From CAWIJK01 sp963836375 (GTDB lineage: Bacteria; Actinomycetota; Acidimicrobiia; Acidimicrobiales; RAAP-2): a stretch of DNA of 64,000 bases. This document shows positions 35,401 to 43,157 of the stretch, in pieces. How positions within the stretch are numbered: position 1 is the first letter of the stretch; each line of letters starts with the position of its first letter. A program made the position numbers and the translations under genes. The DNA lies in NCBI GenBank assembly GCA_963836375.1, contig CAWIJK010000001.1, positions 434,001 to 498,000 on the forward strand, in the 5' to 3' direction. The notes beneath the pieces are model-generated. The model ran no database searches, was not told where the DNA came from, and was given only the letters and a program-made list of their open reading frames with translations.

Positions 35401-35566
35401 CGCCGAACGGCACCCCGCCGGGCATGAAGGTGGCGCCCAGGGCCCAAGCGATGTCGACCAGCACGACAGCCCCGGTGACGACCACCAGCTTGCGCTGCAG
35501 GCTGTCCCTCTCGACGGTGTCCAGCTCCACCAGGTCTCCCCTAGTTCCGTGCGGTCTCGGGATCAT
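31925..35566 (-). CDS. Fused LivH-LivM-LivF: two permease domains and an ATPase in one polypeptide
   Basis: Residues about 20-350 are a LivH-like permease (GLNALIAMGLILVYRAIRVINFAQ) and 370-690 a LivM-like permease (TGWAGQISLGQVAIAGMGA, VRDNSRASAAYGIS). A linker of about 90 residues leads to a LivF-like ATPase at 785-1020 (Walker A GTNGAGKTT, signature LSGGEQQMLALGQAL, Walker B VLMIDELSLGLAP). After SVFLHAAD (about 32500) the frame turns Arg/Gly-rich and runs 168 codons inside livG in the wrong frame before a stop. That tail is unlikely to be genuine; a single-base frameshift near 32486-32503 would join LivF to LivG. The start ATG follows the binding-protein stop by nine bases. Confidence 0.85.
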   Translation of the reverse strand: MIPRPHGTRGDLVELDTVERDSLQRKLVVVTGAVVLVDIAWALGATFMPGGVPFGVVVQGLVLGGLNALIAMGLILVYRAIRVINFAQTALGGLAAALTVLLVAGSRVPVLSSYWVAVPMGVGLAVLTGYVVDLFINWRFARSPRLVVTVVTIGIAQVLGVAAIEMPHLFNGNLLPLSTFTTPFRFTFSVDPYTFTGDYLVAIIVVPVVLLALYWFFIRTDTGMAIRGAADSNDQAQLLGIPVRRLSRITWMVAAGLSGIGAILSQPINGVSLGTFSLAQSMLVPLAAFVLAGMESLPAAFAWSLVIGVVQATVFYSYHTYVYSEVALFVLILAGLVLVPLIRRWLGREETTRVTGTGLGDYVAVREVAPIPNILRREPRIVAGRVILACLVAAVAVALPFFASQSMVNDGIYCAVYATIGVSLVILTGWAGQISLGQVAIAGMGACLAGALMVHLHLPFLAALLLGGAAGAALAVLIGLPALRLEGTALAVVTLAFAVVMSDFILSSQYFPWLDPSRVGPQDLFERVSLDILDPDWLYEVSLAVLLVGIMVAFNLRRSRSARAIIAVRDNSRASAAYGISPLRSKLLAFGTSGFIAGIAGAVYIVYQSGISSQGLSADYSINAFIMVVIGGLGSITGGVLGAVYFTIVSTAGDPTWQLLGTGAGVLVVLTLFPEGLGGLLFRGRDWAVARVARAKGLSRTGDALVPEVVEGPGSDPMSPRRYPAGVAGPVTEVPDAGSPPDLAHDAALRLGALEDLEVRGAVTPGAGAAPDTGPPGGRPALVAVAGVDAGYGDSQVLFDIGLGVAQREIVALLGTNGAGKTTVLRTISGLLRPTKGRVSFMGRDITRQGPIERVRAGLVTVLGGRGIFTSLTVAENLRLASWTARRHHKDEAFANAATERILTLFPVLRARLHQRAGLLSGGEQQMLALGQALLCRPKVLMIDELSLGLAPSVVADLLEVIRSLAASGVTIVVVEQSVNVATAISNRAIFMERGRVRFSGPTPDLSRQPELLRSVFLHAADRAREAQTRGQRRPGRPPQNIRGGRGRPGRTGQPGHPPQRPPGRPDRIRPGGAGHRAPGARGQRGRRGPGVLRRRGDEALRRGVGSHRRLAFGGARGDPRHHWIERRREDHAFRCRLGLRPVGLGLRHHGRSRRHPPVTDPEGEPGTRSGLPRRPAVAVDDRQRGHCHCTRAVRAGAGPPGLSPGLGPVGAV

Positions 35567-35575
35567 CGCACCCGG

Positions 35576-37234
35576 TCACCCGATCGGTCCCGAGCAGGTC
35601 AGCTGGGTGTGCGCCGGCACGTCCGCCCCCCGGGCGTCGTAGGAGAAGACTCGGCCCCCGTCGCAGGCGACGAAGGCCCCGGGTTGGCCATCGAGGAGGC
35701 TGATGGCCGTGTTCGAGTAGGCCACCACCTTGTAGGTCGACGAAGGGTCGTAGGGGCCGTCGGCGCCGTTCCACCCGCCGAGCATCCCACCAGGTGAGGA
35801 CCGGGGGATGTGACTCATGGCCACCTGGAAGTTCTGGGGCGTGAGGTCGGGCCCGGCCAGCTGCAGGGCGTCGAAGAACTGCAGGAGCGACGCGTAGGTA
35901 TAGATGTACGACGGGATCGGCTTGGCGCCCGGCTGGCGGTTACCGATGTCGTACGCCCTGATCGCCTCTTGCTGTTGCGGTGGCTGCACAGGGTTCCCGA
36001 CGCCCAAGACGTGGTCCCGCTGGTCGGCCGGAAAGAGCCGATTCAGCGAGTCGGTGTTGGTCTGGCCGCCGGTGAAGTAGGACTGGAACCACCATTCGGG
36101 GTGGTAGTCCTGGCTGTCGGCGGCCTGCATCATGAAGGTCGGGGTGACCGGGTCGGCGGAGGAGACGATGATGGTCGTCACCCCGGCGGCCTTCATCTGG
36201 GCGACGGCGCTTTGGGACTGCTGGACCAGCTGGGACAGGTCGAACTGGATCCCGACCGACTTGACCACCGTCCGGTGGTACCTGGCCATGGCGTCGACGT
36301 CGGCGGTCTGGCAGCCCGCCGCCTGGGGGTTCTGCGGGTAGATGATCCCGAAGACTCTGGTCTTGTCGCGCAGGTCGGCATCCCCGGCCAAGGACGCCGG
36401 CAGCCCCCCGAGCTGCTTGCCCAAGATGGCCGCCGTGGCTTGGGCGGCCTTCGTGCAGTTGGGCCCCGGGGTGTACTCCCACGGCGCGTACTGCTGGTAC
36501 CAGGACAGCTCGTTCTCGTACAGGCTGGACGTGACGACGTGCTGGGCGGCCAGGTCGGCCGAGTACACCGCGCTCGAGTCGATGAGCGAGATGTCGGCGA
36601 ACGCGCCGATGCTGCTGGCGACCGTGGTGGCGTCCTCTTCGGCCTGCGCCTGGTCTTCACCGAGGTCCTCGCTGATGAAGTCGCCCGCGCCCTGGTACGG
36701 CCGGAGCACCACGTGTCGGCCGTAGAGCTCGAACTCCTTGTTGAAGGCATTGACGTAGGCCTTCATGGTCGCCACCTCTTCGGCGTTGGTGCCGATCACA
36801 CCTGGCGGGACCAGTGCGTAGAGCTCGGCCAGCTGGGAGGTGGAGGCGGAGCGGTAGGAGAGGACGATGGTCGAGCCGGTCACCCCCCTGGTCGTGGCCC
36901 CGCCGTTGGACCCCCGCCACGCCGGCTGGCACGGCGGGGCGTAGTCGGACCACGGGACCTGGCGGATCCCCGGGCCGCATCTGACACCCCCCACCGTGGC
37001 GCCGCTGGCGTAGGCGGCCGTGGCCGGGGTGATGCCGGGCGCCACGGTCACCGACCTCGTGTTCGGGATGCCCCGGCCCGCCGTCAGGGCCTGCTTGGGC
37101 ACCGCCAGGAGCAGCGCCACCAAGAGGCCCACCGCCACGGCGGCGTAGATCCGGTGGCGCAGGATCGCCCTCTTGGTCCCCCGGCGGATGGCCGCGATGG
37201 GATCGGTGGTTCCGGTCCCGGTCAGTCCTGCCAC
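35576..37234 (-). CDS. Membrane-anchored substrate-binding protein of a Liv-type ABC transporter
   Basis: 552 residues from GTG, with GAGGAG upstream. One hydrophobic segment at about residues 29-47 (IYAAVAVGLLVALLLAV) anchors it; there is no lipobox. The rest is a periplasmic-binding type 1 fold seen in GVTGSTIVLSYR, AGVTTIIVSSADPVTPTFM and PEWWFQSYF. Several Cys residues may form disulfides outside the cell. It is the first gene of the transporter operon. The ligand could be an amino acid, urea, short amide or aromatic compound; sequence does not decide. Confidence 0.88.
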   Translation of the reverse strand: MAGLTGTGTTDPIAAIRRGTKRAILRHRIYAAVAVGLLVALLLAVPKQALTAGRGIPNTRSVTVAPGITPATAAYASGATVGGVRCGPGIRQVPWSDYAPPCQPAWRGSNGGATTRGVTGSTIVLSYRSASTSQLAELYALVPPGVIGTNAEEVATMKAYVNAFNKEFELYGRHVVLRPYQGAGDFISEDLGEDQAQAEEDATTVASSIGAFADISLIDSSAVYSADLAAQHVVTSSLYENELSWYQQYAPWEYTPGPNCTKAAQATAAILGKQLGGLPASLAGDADLRDKTRVFGIIYPQNPQAAGCQTADVDAMARYHRTVVKSVGIQFDLSQLVQQSQSAVAQMKAAGVTTIIVSSADPVTPTFMMQAADSQDYHPEWWFQSYFTGGQTNTDSLNRLFPADQRDHVLGVGNPVQPPQQQEAIRAYDIGNRQPGAKPIPSYIYTYASLLQFFDALQLAGPDLTPQNFQVAMSHIPRSSPGGMLGGWNGADGPYDPSSTYKVVAYSNTAISLLDGQPGAFVACDGGRVFSYDARGADVPAHTQLTCSGPIG

Positions 37235-37419
37235 CGCCGCTCCTCAGGCTCCTCCCGGCGGTGCGTCACGCACCCGCCCCCCACACCCGCCTTCGGCGGC
37301 CGATCCGGTCTCCCCGAGCACCCCCAAATCAAGCCGCCGACCAACGATAGTGCAGCCCGGCCAGGGAAAACGGGCCGGACGCCGGTCGCCCGGGCGGGAC
37401 CGTGCTGGCCGGGCGCCGG

Positions 37420-38916
37420 TCAGGACCGGCCGAGCACCGACCGGTCGCCCGACCTCAGCCCTTCGATCAGCCCGCGGTAGGTGCCGGCTGCATCCATCCC
37501 GGTGGCGTCGGTGTCCATCCAGCGCACCCCGCGGGGTCCCCGGGCGCGGTCCATCCCGTAGATGCCCAGACGCGGCTCGTAGGAGCCCCACTCGTAGTTG
37601 TCCACCAGGGACCAGTGGAGGTACGCGCCGACCGGCGCCCCGTCCTCGATGGCGTCGACCACGGCGCCGAGGTGGGCTCGCAGATAGCGGGGCCGGTCCC
37701 ACCCGTCGAGGCGCGGGTAGGACCGGCCGTTTCGGACCAACGACACGATCCCGTTCTCCACCACCCACAGGGGCAGCCCGGGGGTGAGCGCCGCCTGGTC
37801 CCGGCACCACGCCTCGAGCCCGTCGGCGTTCGGGGGCACGTCCCACATGGCCCGCGACGGCTCCCAGTTGCGACCCCCCGAGGTCCGGTGCCCGGGCAGC
37901 CGCACGGCGTGGCTGGCCACCGGGTCGTACCAGTCGAAGCCGACCGAGTCGAGCGGGCGCTCGTGGGGGCCCCGGTAGACGGCCCCGACGGCCCGGCGGA
38001 CCGAGGGACGGCGGAGCCGGGCCCGGGCCGCCGCACCCACACCGAACCGGCCACCCCCGGGTCCTCCGTAGGGGGAGAACGCGGCGAAGAGCCGCCGCAT
38101 CGACAGCTCGCCCACATTGTGGGGTGGGAAGGCGAAGTCGTGCAGGGCTCGGCGCTCGTCGATCCACTCGTCCAGATCGCCCTCGTCGACCCCGAGGCTG
38201 CGCCCGCAGAGCAGGTCGACGAGGATCCGGTCGTAGTCGTAGATCGACGAGGCGCTGGTGTTGGTGGTGACCACCGAGGCGGGCTGGACCTCCTTGAGCA
38301 ACTGGTAGGCCAGCACGTGGGCCGTGAGCAGGTTGTCGGCCACCGCCCAGGCGTCCGCCGCCGCCCCCTGGCGCCCTGGCGGACAGGCGCCCTGGATCCA
38401 GCCCATCAGGGCGACGATGTTGGGCTCGTTCACCGTCACCCAGTGCCGGCAGTGCTCGGCCAGCCTGGGCACCACCCTGGTCACGTGGGCCAAGAAGCGG
38501 TCCGGGGACCCCGGGGTCAGCCAGAACTCCTCGCCGAGGTACGACGGGTGGGTGAAGTGGTGCAGGGTGACGACCGGCGCCAGGCCCCGCTCCGCGCACA
38601 TGGCCAGGATCTCGACGTAGCGGTCGAGGGCACCGGTGTCGAACTCGCCGTCTCCGGGCTCGAGGCGGGCCCACTCCACCGAGAGCCTGAAGGCGTTGCA
38701 GCCGAGCGCGGCCGCCCGGTCGAGGGCCTGTTCGGGCTCGCGCCAGAAGTCACACGCGATGCCCGAGGGCTCCACCCGGCCGCTGCGCTCCCAGGCGACC
38801 CAGTTGTTGGCCGGCTCACCGGGGCCGTTGAACCCACCTTCGATCTGGAAGCCGGCCGTTGCCACCCCGACCAGGAAACCCTCAGGGACGAGGGGGCCGT
38901 TTGACCGGTCGGGCAT
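37420..38916 (-). CDS. Glycoside hydrolase family 1 protein (beta-glucosidase type)
   Basis: 498 residues from the ATG at 38916 (a GTG six bases upstream is also possible). The acid/base Glu is in VTVNEPN (about residue 163), and the nucleophile Glu is in VVENGI (about 387). ATAGFQIEGG near the N terminus and VDNYEWGSYEPRLGIY near the C terminus are typical GH1. No secretion signal is seen, so it probably acts on imported beta-glycosides. It is divergent from the enoyl-CoA hydratase gene. Confidence 0.94.
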   Translation of the reverse strand: MPDRSNGPLVPEGFLVGVATAGFQIEGGFNGPGEPANNWVAWERSGRVEPSGIACDFWREPEQALDRAAALGCNAFRLSVEWARLEPGDGEFDTGALDRYVEILAMCAERGLAPVVTLHHFTHPSYLGEEFWLTPGSPDRFLAHVTRVVPRLAEHCRHWVTVNEPNIVALMGWIQGACPPGRQGAAADAWAVADNLLTAHVLAYQLLKEVQPASVVTTNTSASSIYDYDRILVDLLCGRSLGVDEGDLDEWIDERRALHDFAFPPHNVGELSMRRLFAAFSPYGGPGGGRFGVGAAARARLRRPSVRRAVGAVYRGPHERPLDSVGFDWYDPVASHAVRLPGHRTSGGRNWEPSRAMWDVPPNADGLEAWCRDQAALTPGLPLWVVENGIVSLVRNGRSYPRLDGWDRPRYLRAHLGAVVDAIEDGAPVGAYLHWSLVDNYEWGSYEPRLGIYGMDRARGPRGVRWMDTDATGMDAAGTYRGLIEGLRSGDRSVLGRS

Positions 38917-39084
38917 CGCCACAGCATGGCACCTCGGGACCGACGCCCCCCCGGTGACGAGCGCTCCCACCGCCTCGGGCGTCGCGCTAGCGTCGCTGCG
39001 CGCCGAGCGGCCGAAGGGTCGGGGCGGCGGGCCGAGGACTGTCCACGACCACCCGGGAAGACGACCAGGGAAGGGAGCCGAGCG

Positions 39085-39858
39085 ATGGCAGACGAACTCG
39101 TTCGGGAACGACGCGGCAACGTGGAGATCCTGACGATCAACAGACCCGAGGCCCGCAACGCCATCAACGGTGCAGTGAGCCAGGCGATGTCCATCGCCCT
39201 CGACGAGTTGACCGACGACGACAGCGTCGCCGTGGTCGTCCTGACCGGTGCCGGCGACAAGGCCTTCTCGGCCGGCATGGACCTCAAAGCCTTCGCCAGC
39301 GGGGAGGGCGCCTCGATCATCGGGGCGTCCGGCGGGTTCGCCGGGATCGCCAAGCGCGACTTCCCCAAGCCCTTGATCGCGGCGGTCAACGGGTCGGCCT
39401 TGGCCGGGGGCTGCGAGATCATGCTCTCGTGCGACCTGGTGGTGGCGGCCGACCACGCCCTGTTCGGGATCCCCGAGGCCAAGCGCGGCCTTATCGCCGG
39501 TGCCGGCGCACTGATCCGGCTGCCCAAGCGCCTCCCGATGGCCGTCGCCTTGGAGCTGGCCCTCACCGGCGACCCCATCGACGCCCCTCGAGCGCTCGCC
39601 CTTGGCCTGGTGAACCGGGTGGTACCGGCCGACCAGGTGCTCGAGGAGGCCATGGGCCTCGCCGGGCGCATCGCCGAGAACGCCCCCCTCGCCGTGCGCC
39701 ACTCCAAGGCGGTCATCAAGCAGGCGGCCGAGGTCCCCGAGGCCGAGGGTTGGACGATCAACGACGCCTCGGTGGGGGTGGTCTTCTCGTCGGCCGACGC
39801 CATGGAGGGGCCGGTGGCCTTCGCCGAGAAGCGCCCGCCGAACTGGCAGGGCAAGTAG
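39085..39858 (+). CDS. Enoyl-CoA hydratase/isomerase family protein
   Basis: 257 residues from the ATG at 39085 (AAGGGAG upstream). The crotonase fold is shown by INRPEARNAIN, KAFSAGMDLKAF (oxyanion hole), NGSALAGGCEIMLSCDLVV and GIPEAKRGLIAGAGAL. The catalytic Glu of the hydratase (in PEAKRGL) is present; the second Glu (in the ALAGGCE motif) aligns with the crotonase position. It likely hydrates enoyl-CoA products of the acyl-CoA dehydrogenases in beta-oxidation. Confidence 0.93.
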   Translation: MADELVRERRGNVEILTINRPEARNAINGAVSQAMSIALDELTDDDSVAVVVLTGAGDKAFSAGMDLKAFASGEGASIIGASGGFAGIAKRDFPKPLIAAVNGSALAGGCEIMLSCDLVVAADHALFGIPEAKRGLIAGAGALIRLPKRLPMAVALELALTGDPIDAPRALALGLVNRVVPADQVLEEAMGLAGRIAENAPLAVRHSKAVIKQAAEVPEAEGWTINDASVGVVFSSADAMEGPVAFAEKRPPNWQGK

Positions 39859-39890
39859 GCCGACGCGGCGCCGGCGGAGCCCGGGGCGGA

Positions 39891-40316
39891 GTGCTGGCGA
39901 CCCTGGGGGGTCTGGCCCCCACCCTCACCGCCGTCCGGCTGTTCCTCCACGTGCTGGGGGCCACGGTGTGGGTCGGGGGCCAGATCGTCATGCTCGGTCT
40001 GGTCCCGGCGGCCCGCACGATCGGCGCCGACGCCCCCCGCCGCCTGGCCCGGGCCTTCGCCCGCCTGGCCTGGCCGGCCTACGCCCTGCTGGTCGTGACC
40101 GGATTCTGGAACGTCTCGACCTTCAGCTTCGCCGAGCAGACCACGGCCTGGAAGGTCGTCCTGGCGGTGAAGGTCGCGCTGGTGGCCCTGGCCGGCCTGG
40201 CCACCCTCTTGCACTCCCGGGCGGGCTCCCGGGGCGCCCTGGCCGTTTGGGGGTCGATCGCCGGGATCAGCTCGGTGGCCGCCCTCTACATGGGGATCCT
40301 CCTGGCTGGACCCTGA
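39891..40316 (+). CDS. Small membrane protein (CopD-like)
   Basis: 141 residues from the GTG at 39891, 32 bases after the hydratase stop. Four hydrophobic helices are visible. FLHVLGATVWVGGQIVMLGLVP and VTGFWNVSTF resemble the copper-resistance CopD/DUF4149-type membrane fold, including a His in the first helix. Function is not established. Confidence 0.65.
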   Translation: MLATLGGLAPTLTAVRLFLHVLGATVWVGGQIVMLGLVPAARTIGADAPRRLARAFARLAWPAYALLVVTGFWNVSTFSFAEQTTAWKVVLAVKVALVALAGLATLLHSRAGSRGALAVWGSIAGISSVAALYMGILLAGP

Positions 40317-40443
40317 GGGTGCCCGGACCCGCCGAGTGCCGGGGTCCCGAGCGTCGCCGCCGCCCGGGGGGCGGTCCCCTTCTCGGGGCCAGGGTCTAAC
40401 CTAGAGGGGGGCGCCACAGCTGGCGGCCCACAAGGAGACGCAG

Positions 40444-40692
40444 ATGCTGGCAGAGATCTTCGGCGTCGACGGCATCATCGTGCTGATCGTCGTCCTCGTC
40501 GTCCTCTTCGGGGGCGCAGCCATCCCCAAACTCGCCCGGAACCTTGGATCGGCCAAGAACGAATTCGAAAAGGGCCTGAAGGAGCCGGCCGCCGGTGACA
40601 CGGCCGGGGCCGACCCCTCCAAAAACGGGAACGGCACGAAGGACGCCGCGGCAAAGACCGTCGACGACCCGGGCGGGGCCAACCCCACCTAG
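40444..40692 (+). CDS. tatA: Sec-independent protein translocase subunit TatA
   Basis: 82 residues. One N-terminal transmembrane helix is followed by the amphipathic segment LFGGAAIPKLARNLGSAKNEFEKGL, which is the TatA/B hallmark, and a short polar tail. The length fits TatA rather than TatB. It forms the pore of the twin-arginine pathway; tatB and tatC are not in the window. AAGGAG precedes the ATG, and TAACCT at 40397-40402 is a possible -10 element. Confidence 0.93.
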   Translation: MLAEIFGVDGIIVLIVVLVVLFGGAAIPKLARNLGSAKNEFEKGLKEPAAGDTAGADPSKNGNGTKDAAAKTVDDPGGANPT

Positions 40693-40818
40693 CGTCGACC
40701 AGGGAGATCGGCGCCGGCCGGCGGGGCCGGCGAGTTACCTCGTCGACCCGGGTCCTTGCCCGATGGCCGACCCGCCGCCCGCACGAAGGGGCCCGCTGCA
40801 CGCAGGAAGGGGGTAGCC

Positions 40819-42153
40819 GTGGCCCAGGACGTCCTCGAGCTGGCCGATCGGCTCTGGCGGGGTGAAGTGGCGACCGGCGAGTACCACCCGGTCGGCCACA
40901 CCGGGGGCCTGGCCGAGATCTGCGAAGGAGTGGTCTTTGTCCCGTCCTTCGCCAACGTCTCGGCCCTCTCGACCGCCGACGGTCTGGTGCTGGTGGACAC
41001 CGGGAGCGCTCCGATGGCTCCGGTCATCCACGCCGAGATCCGCCGGTGGTCGTCCCAGCCGCTCCACACCGCTATCTACTCGCACGGCCACATCGACCAC
41101 GTCTTCGGCGTCCCGGTGTGGGAGGAGGAGTCGGCGACGAACGGATGGCCGGCGCCGACCGTGGTGGCCCACGAGGCCCTTCCCAACCGTTTCGACCGCT
41201 ACGTCGAGACCGCCGGGTACAACCAGATCGTCAACCGCCGCCAGTTCGGCTTCCGTGACCTCCTCTGGCCCGTCGACTACCGGTACCCGGACCGGACCTA
41301 CGCCGACGAGCTGGAACTCGAGGTCGGCGGGACCTCGCTGGCCCTGCGCCACGAGAAGGGCGAGACCGACGACCACACGACGACGTGGCTGGCCGACCGG
41401 CGGGTGCTGTGCTGCGGGGACCTGTTCATCTGGGCCTCACCCAACGCCGGCAACCCCCAGAAGGTCCAGCGCTACCCCAAGGAATGGGCCCAGGCCCTCC
41501 ACCGGATGATCGCCCTCGAGCCCGAGTACCTGCTCCCGGGTCACGGGCTCCCGGTCATCGGCGCCGAGCGGGTCCGCCAGGCCCTCGGCGACACCGCCGA
41601 GCTCCTCGAGTCTCTGGTCGACCAGACGCTCGAGCTCATGAACGGGGGCGCCCGCCTGGACGAGGCGATCCAGACGGTCCGGGCCCCCCGGCACCTCGAC
41701 GACCGGCCCTATCTCCAACCGGTCTACGACGAGCCCGAGTTCGTCGTGCGCAACGTCTGGCGACTGTACGGGGGCTGGTGGGACGGCAACCCGGCGACCC
41801 TCAAGCCGGCCCCCGAGCGGGCGCTGGCCGAGGAGCTGGCCCAGCTGGCCGGCGGCCCCGGCGCGCTGGCCGACCGGGCCCTGGCCCTGGTGGAGCGCTC
41901 GAGCTCCGAGGCGTCCGCCGGCCCGGGGGCCACCTTGAGCGCCGAGGGGGCGGGCGACCCCGCGCTGCGGCTCGCCGCCCACCTGGCCGAGCTGGCCTGG
42001 CTGGCCGCGCCGGGAGACCCCGGGGTCGGGCGCGCCCGCCAGGTGGTCTACGCGGCCCGGGCCGAGCGGGCGACCTCGACCATGGCCCGGGGGGTCTTCC
42101 GGTGGGCGGCCGAGGAGTCCTCGTCCGAGCCCCCGGCCGAGCGGCGCGCCTAG
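40819..42153 (+). CDS. MBL-fold metallo-hydrolase with alkylsulfatase-like dimerisation domain
   Basis: 444 residues from the GTG at 40819 (GGAAGGGGG upstream). The metal motif is SHGHIDHVFG, with further ligands in HEKGETDDH and LPGHGLPV. The region around VWRLYGGWWDGNP is the dimerisation domain found in SdsA1-type alkylsulfatases. It probably cleaves a sulfate ester or related substrate using two zinc ions. No signal peptide is seen, unlike secreted SdsA1. Confidence 0.88.
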   Translation: MAQDVLELADRLWRGEVATGEYHPVGHTGGLAEICEGVVFVPSFANVSALSTADGLVLVDTGSAPMAPVIHAEIRRWSSQPLHTAIYSHGHIDHVFGVPVWEEESATNGWPAPTVVAHEALPNRFDRYVETAGYNQIVNRRQFGFRDLLWPVDYRYPDRTYADELELEVGGTSLALRHEKGETDDHTTTWLADRRVLCCGDLFIWASPNAGNPQKVQRYPKEWAQALHRMIALEPEYLLPGHGLPVIGAERVRQALGDTAELLESLVDQTLELMNGGARLDEAIQTVRAPRHLDDRPYLQPVYDEPEFVVRNVWRLYGGWWDGNPATLKPAPERALAEELAQLAGGPGALADRALALVERSSSEASAGPGATLSAEGAGDPALRLAAHLAELAWLAAPGDPGVGRARQVVYAARAERATSTMARGVFRWAAEESSSEPPAERRA

Positions 42154-42256
42154 CGGTCCGGGCCCCAGATGGGGTGGCGCCGGCGGGCGCGAAATCCCTG
42201 TTGGCACGGACGACACCGCCCCTGCCAGGAACTTCGAATTCCCCGGCGCCGTTCGA

Positions 42257-42262
42257 TAGTGT
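42257..42262 (+). promoter_or_regulatory. Candidate leaderless -10 element (TAGTGT) of the cytochrome oxidase operon
   Basis: TAGTGT ends seven bases before the GTG of ctaC, and no Shine-Dalgarno is present. Confidence 0.5.
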
Positions 42263-42269
42263 CACCGCC

Positions 42270-43157
42270 GTGGAATCGCCGCCGACCGGCTCACCCCCGG
42301 CCAGTCGCCCCCGAGCGCCCCGGATCCGGTCGCGCCGGTGGGTCGCGGCGGCGGCCGTGGTCAGTGCGCTGGTCCTCACCGGCTGCCAGGTCCCGAGCTT
42401 CGGGGCCTTCCGGGGCAAGACCGCCCAGGGCCAGGACGCCTTCAAGCTCTGGCAGGGGTTCTTCATCGCCGGCATAGTGATCGGCGGGATCGTCTTCGTG
42501 CTGATCATCTGGTCGGTCCTGCGCTACCGGCGCCGGTCCGAAGCGATGCCCAAGCAGACCCAGTACCACACCCTCTTCGAGATCGCCTACACCGTGATCC
42601 CGATCATCGTGGTCCTGGTGCTGTTCGGCTTCACCTTCGCCACCGAGAACAACATCACCGCCATCTCCGACAAGTCCCACGTCACGGTCAACGTGACCGC
42701 GTTCCAGTGGGGCTGGGAGTTCCAGTATCCCCAGTACTCCAACGTGAAGGTGATCGGGGTCGAGACCCAAGAACCCCAGATGGTCGTCCCGGCCGGCGAG
42801 ACCGTCCGGATCTTCTTGCGCTCCGACGACGTGATCCACGGCTTCTACGTGCCCGAGTTCAACTACTCCATGTACGCCCAGCCCGGCCGGACCAACCAAT
42901 TCGACCTGAACATCCTCCACACGGGCACCTACCGGGGCCAGTGCACGCAGTTCTGCGGCCTCTACCACTCCCTCATGCTCTTCAGCGTCAGGGCGGTGAC
43001 CCCCGGCCAGTTCCAGTCATGGGCCCAGCAGAAGGAGCTGTCGGCCTCCTCGTCCAGTTCGTCGAGCCCGTCGATCAGCGGCGCCAAGCAGAGCCTGGAC
43101 TACGCGTCCTCGGCTCCGGCCCCGTCGACCAAGCCAAAGGGGGCAGTTGGTGACTGA
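42270..43157 (+). CDS. ctaC: Cytochrome c oxidase subunit II
   Basis: 295 residues from the GTG at 42270. A lipoprotein signal with lipobox LVLTGC lies at about residues 30-38. Two transmembrane helices follow, then a cupredoxin domain with CuA ligands: VIHGFYVPEF (His) and GQCTQFCGLYHSLM (two Cys, His, Met). FQWGWEF is the usual aromatic motif for electron entry. The C-terminal tail is Ser-rich. It accepts electrons from the cytochrome c of the bc1 complex. The stop overlaps the start of ctaD. Confidence 0.97.
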   Translation: MESPPTGSPPASRPRAPRIRSRRWVAAAAVVSALVLTGCQVPSFGAFRGKTAQGQDAFKLWQGFFIAGIVIGGIVFVLIIWSVLRYRRRSEAMPKQTQYHTLFEIAYTVIPIIVVLVLFGFTFATENNITAISDKSHVTVNVTAFQWGWEFQYPQYSNVKVIGVETQEPQMVVPAGETVRIFLRSDDVIHGFYVPEFNYSMYAQPGRTNQFDLNILHTGTYRGQCTQFCGLYHSLMLFSVRAVTPGQFQSWAQQKELSASSSSSSSPSISGAKQSLDYASSAPAPSTKPKGAVGD

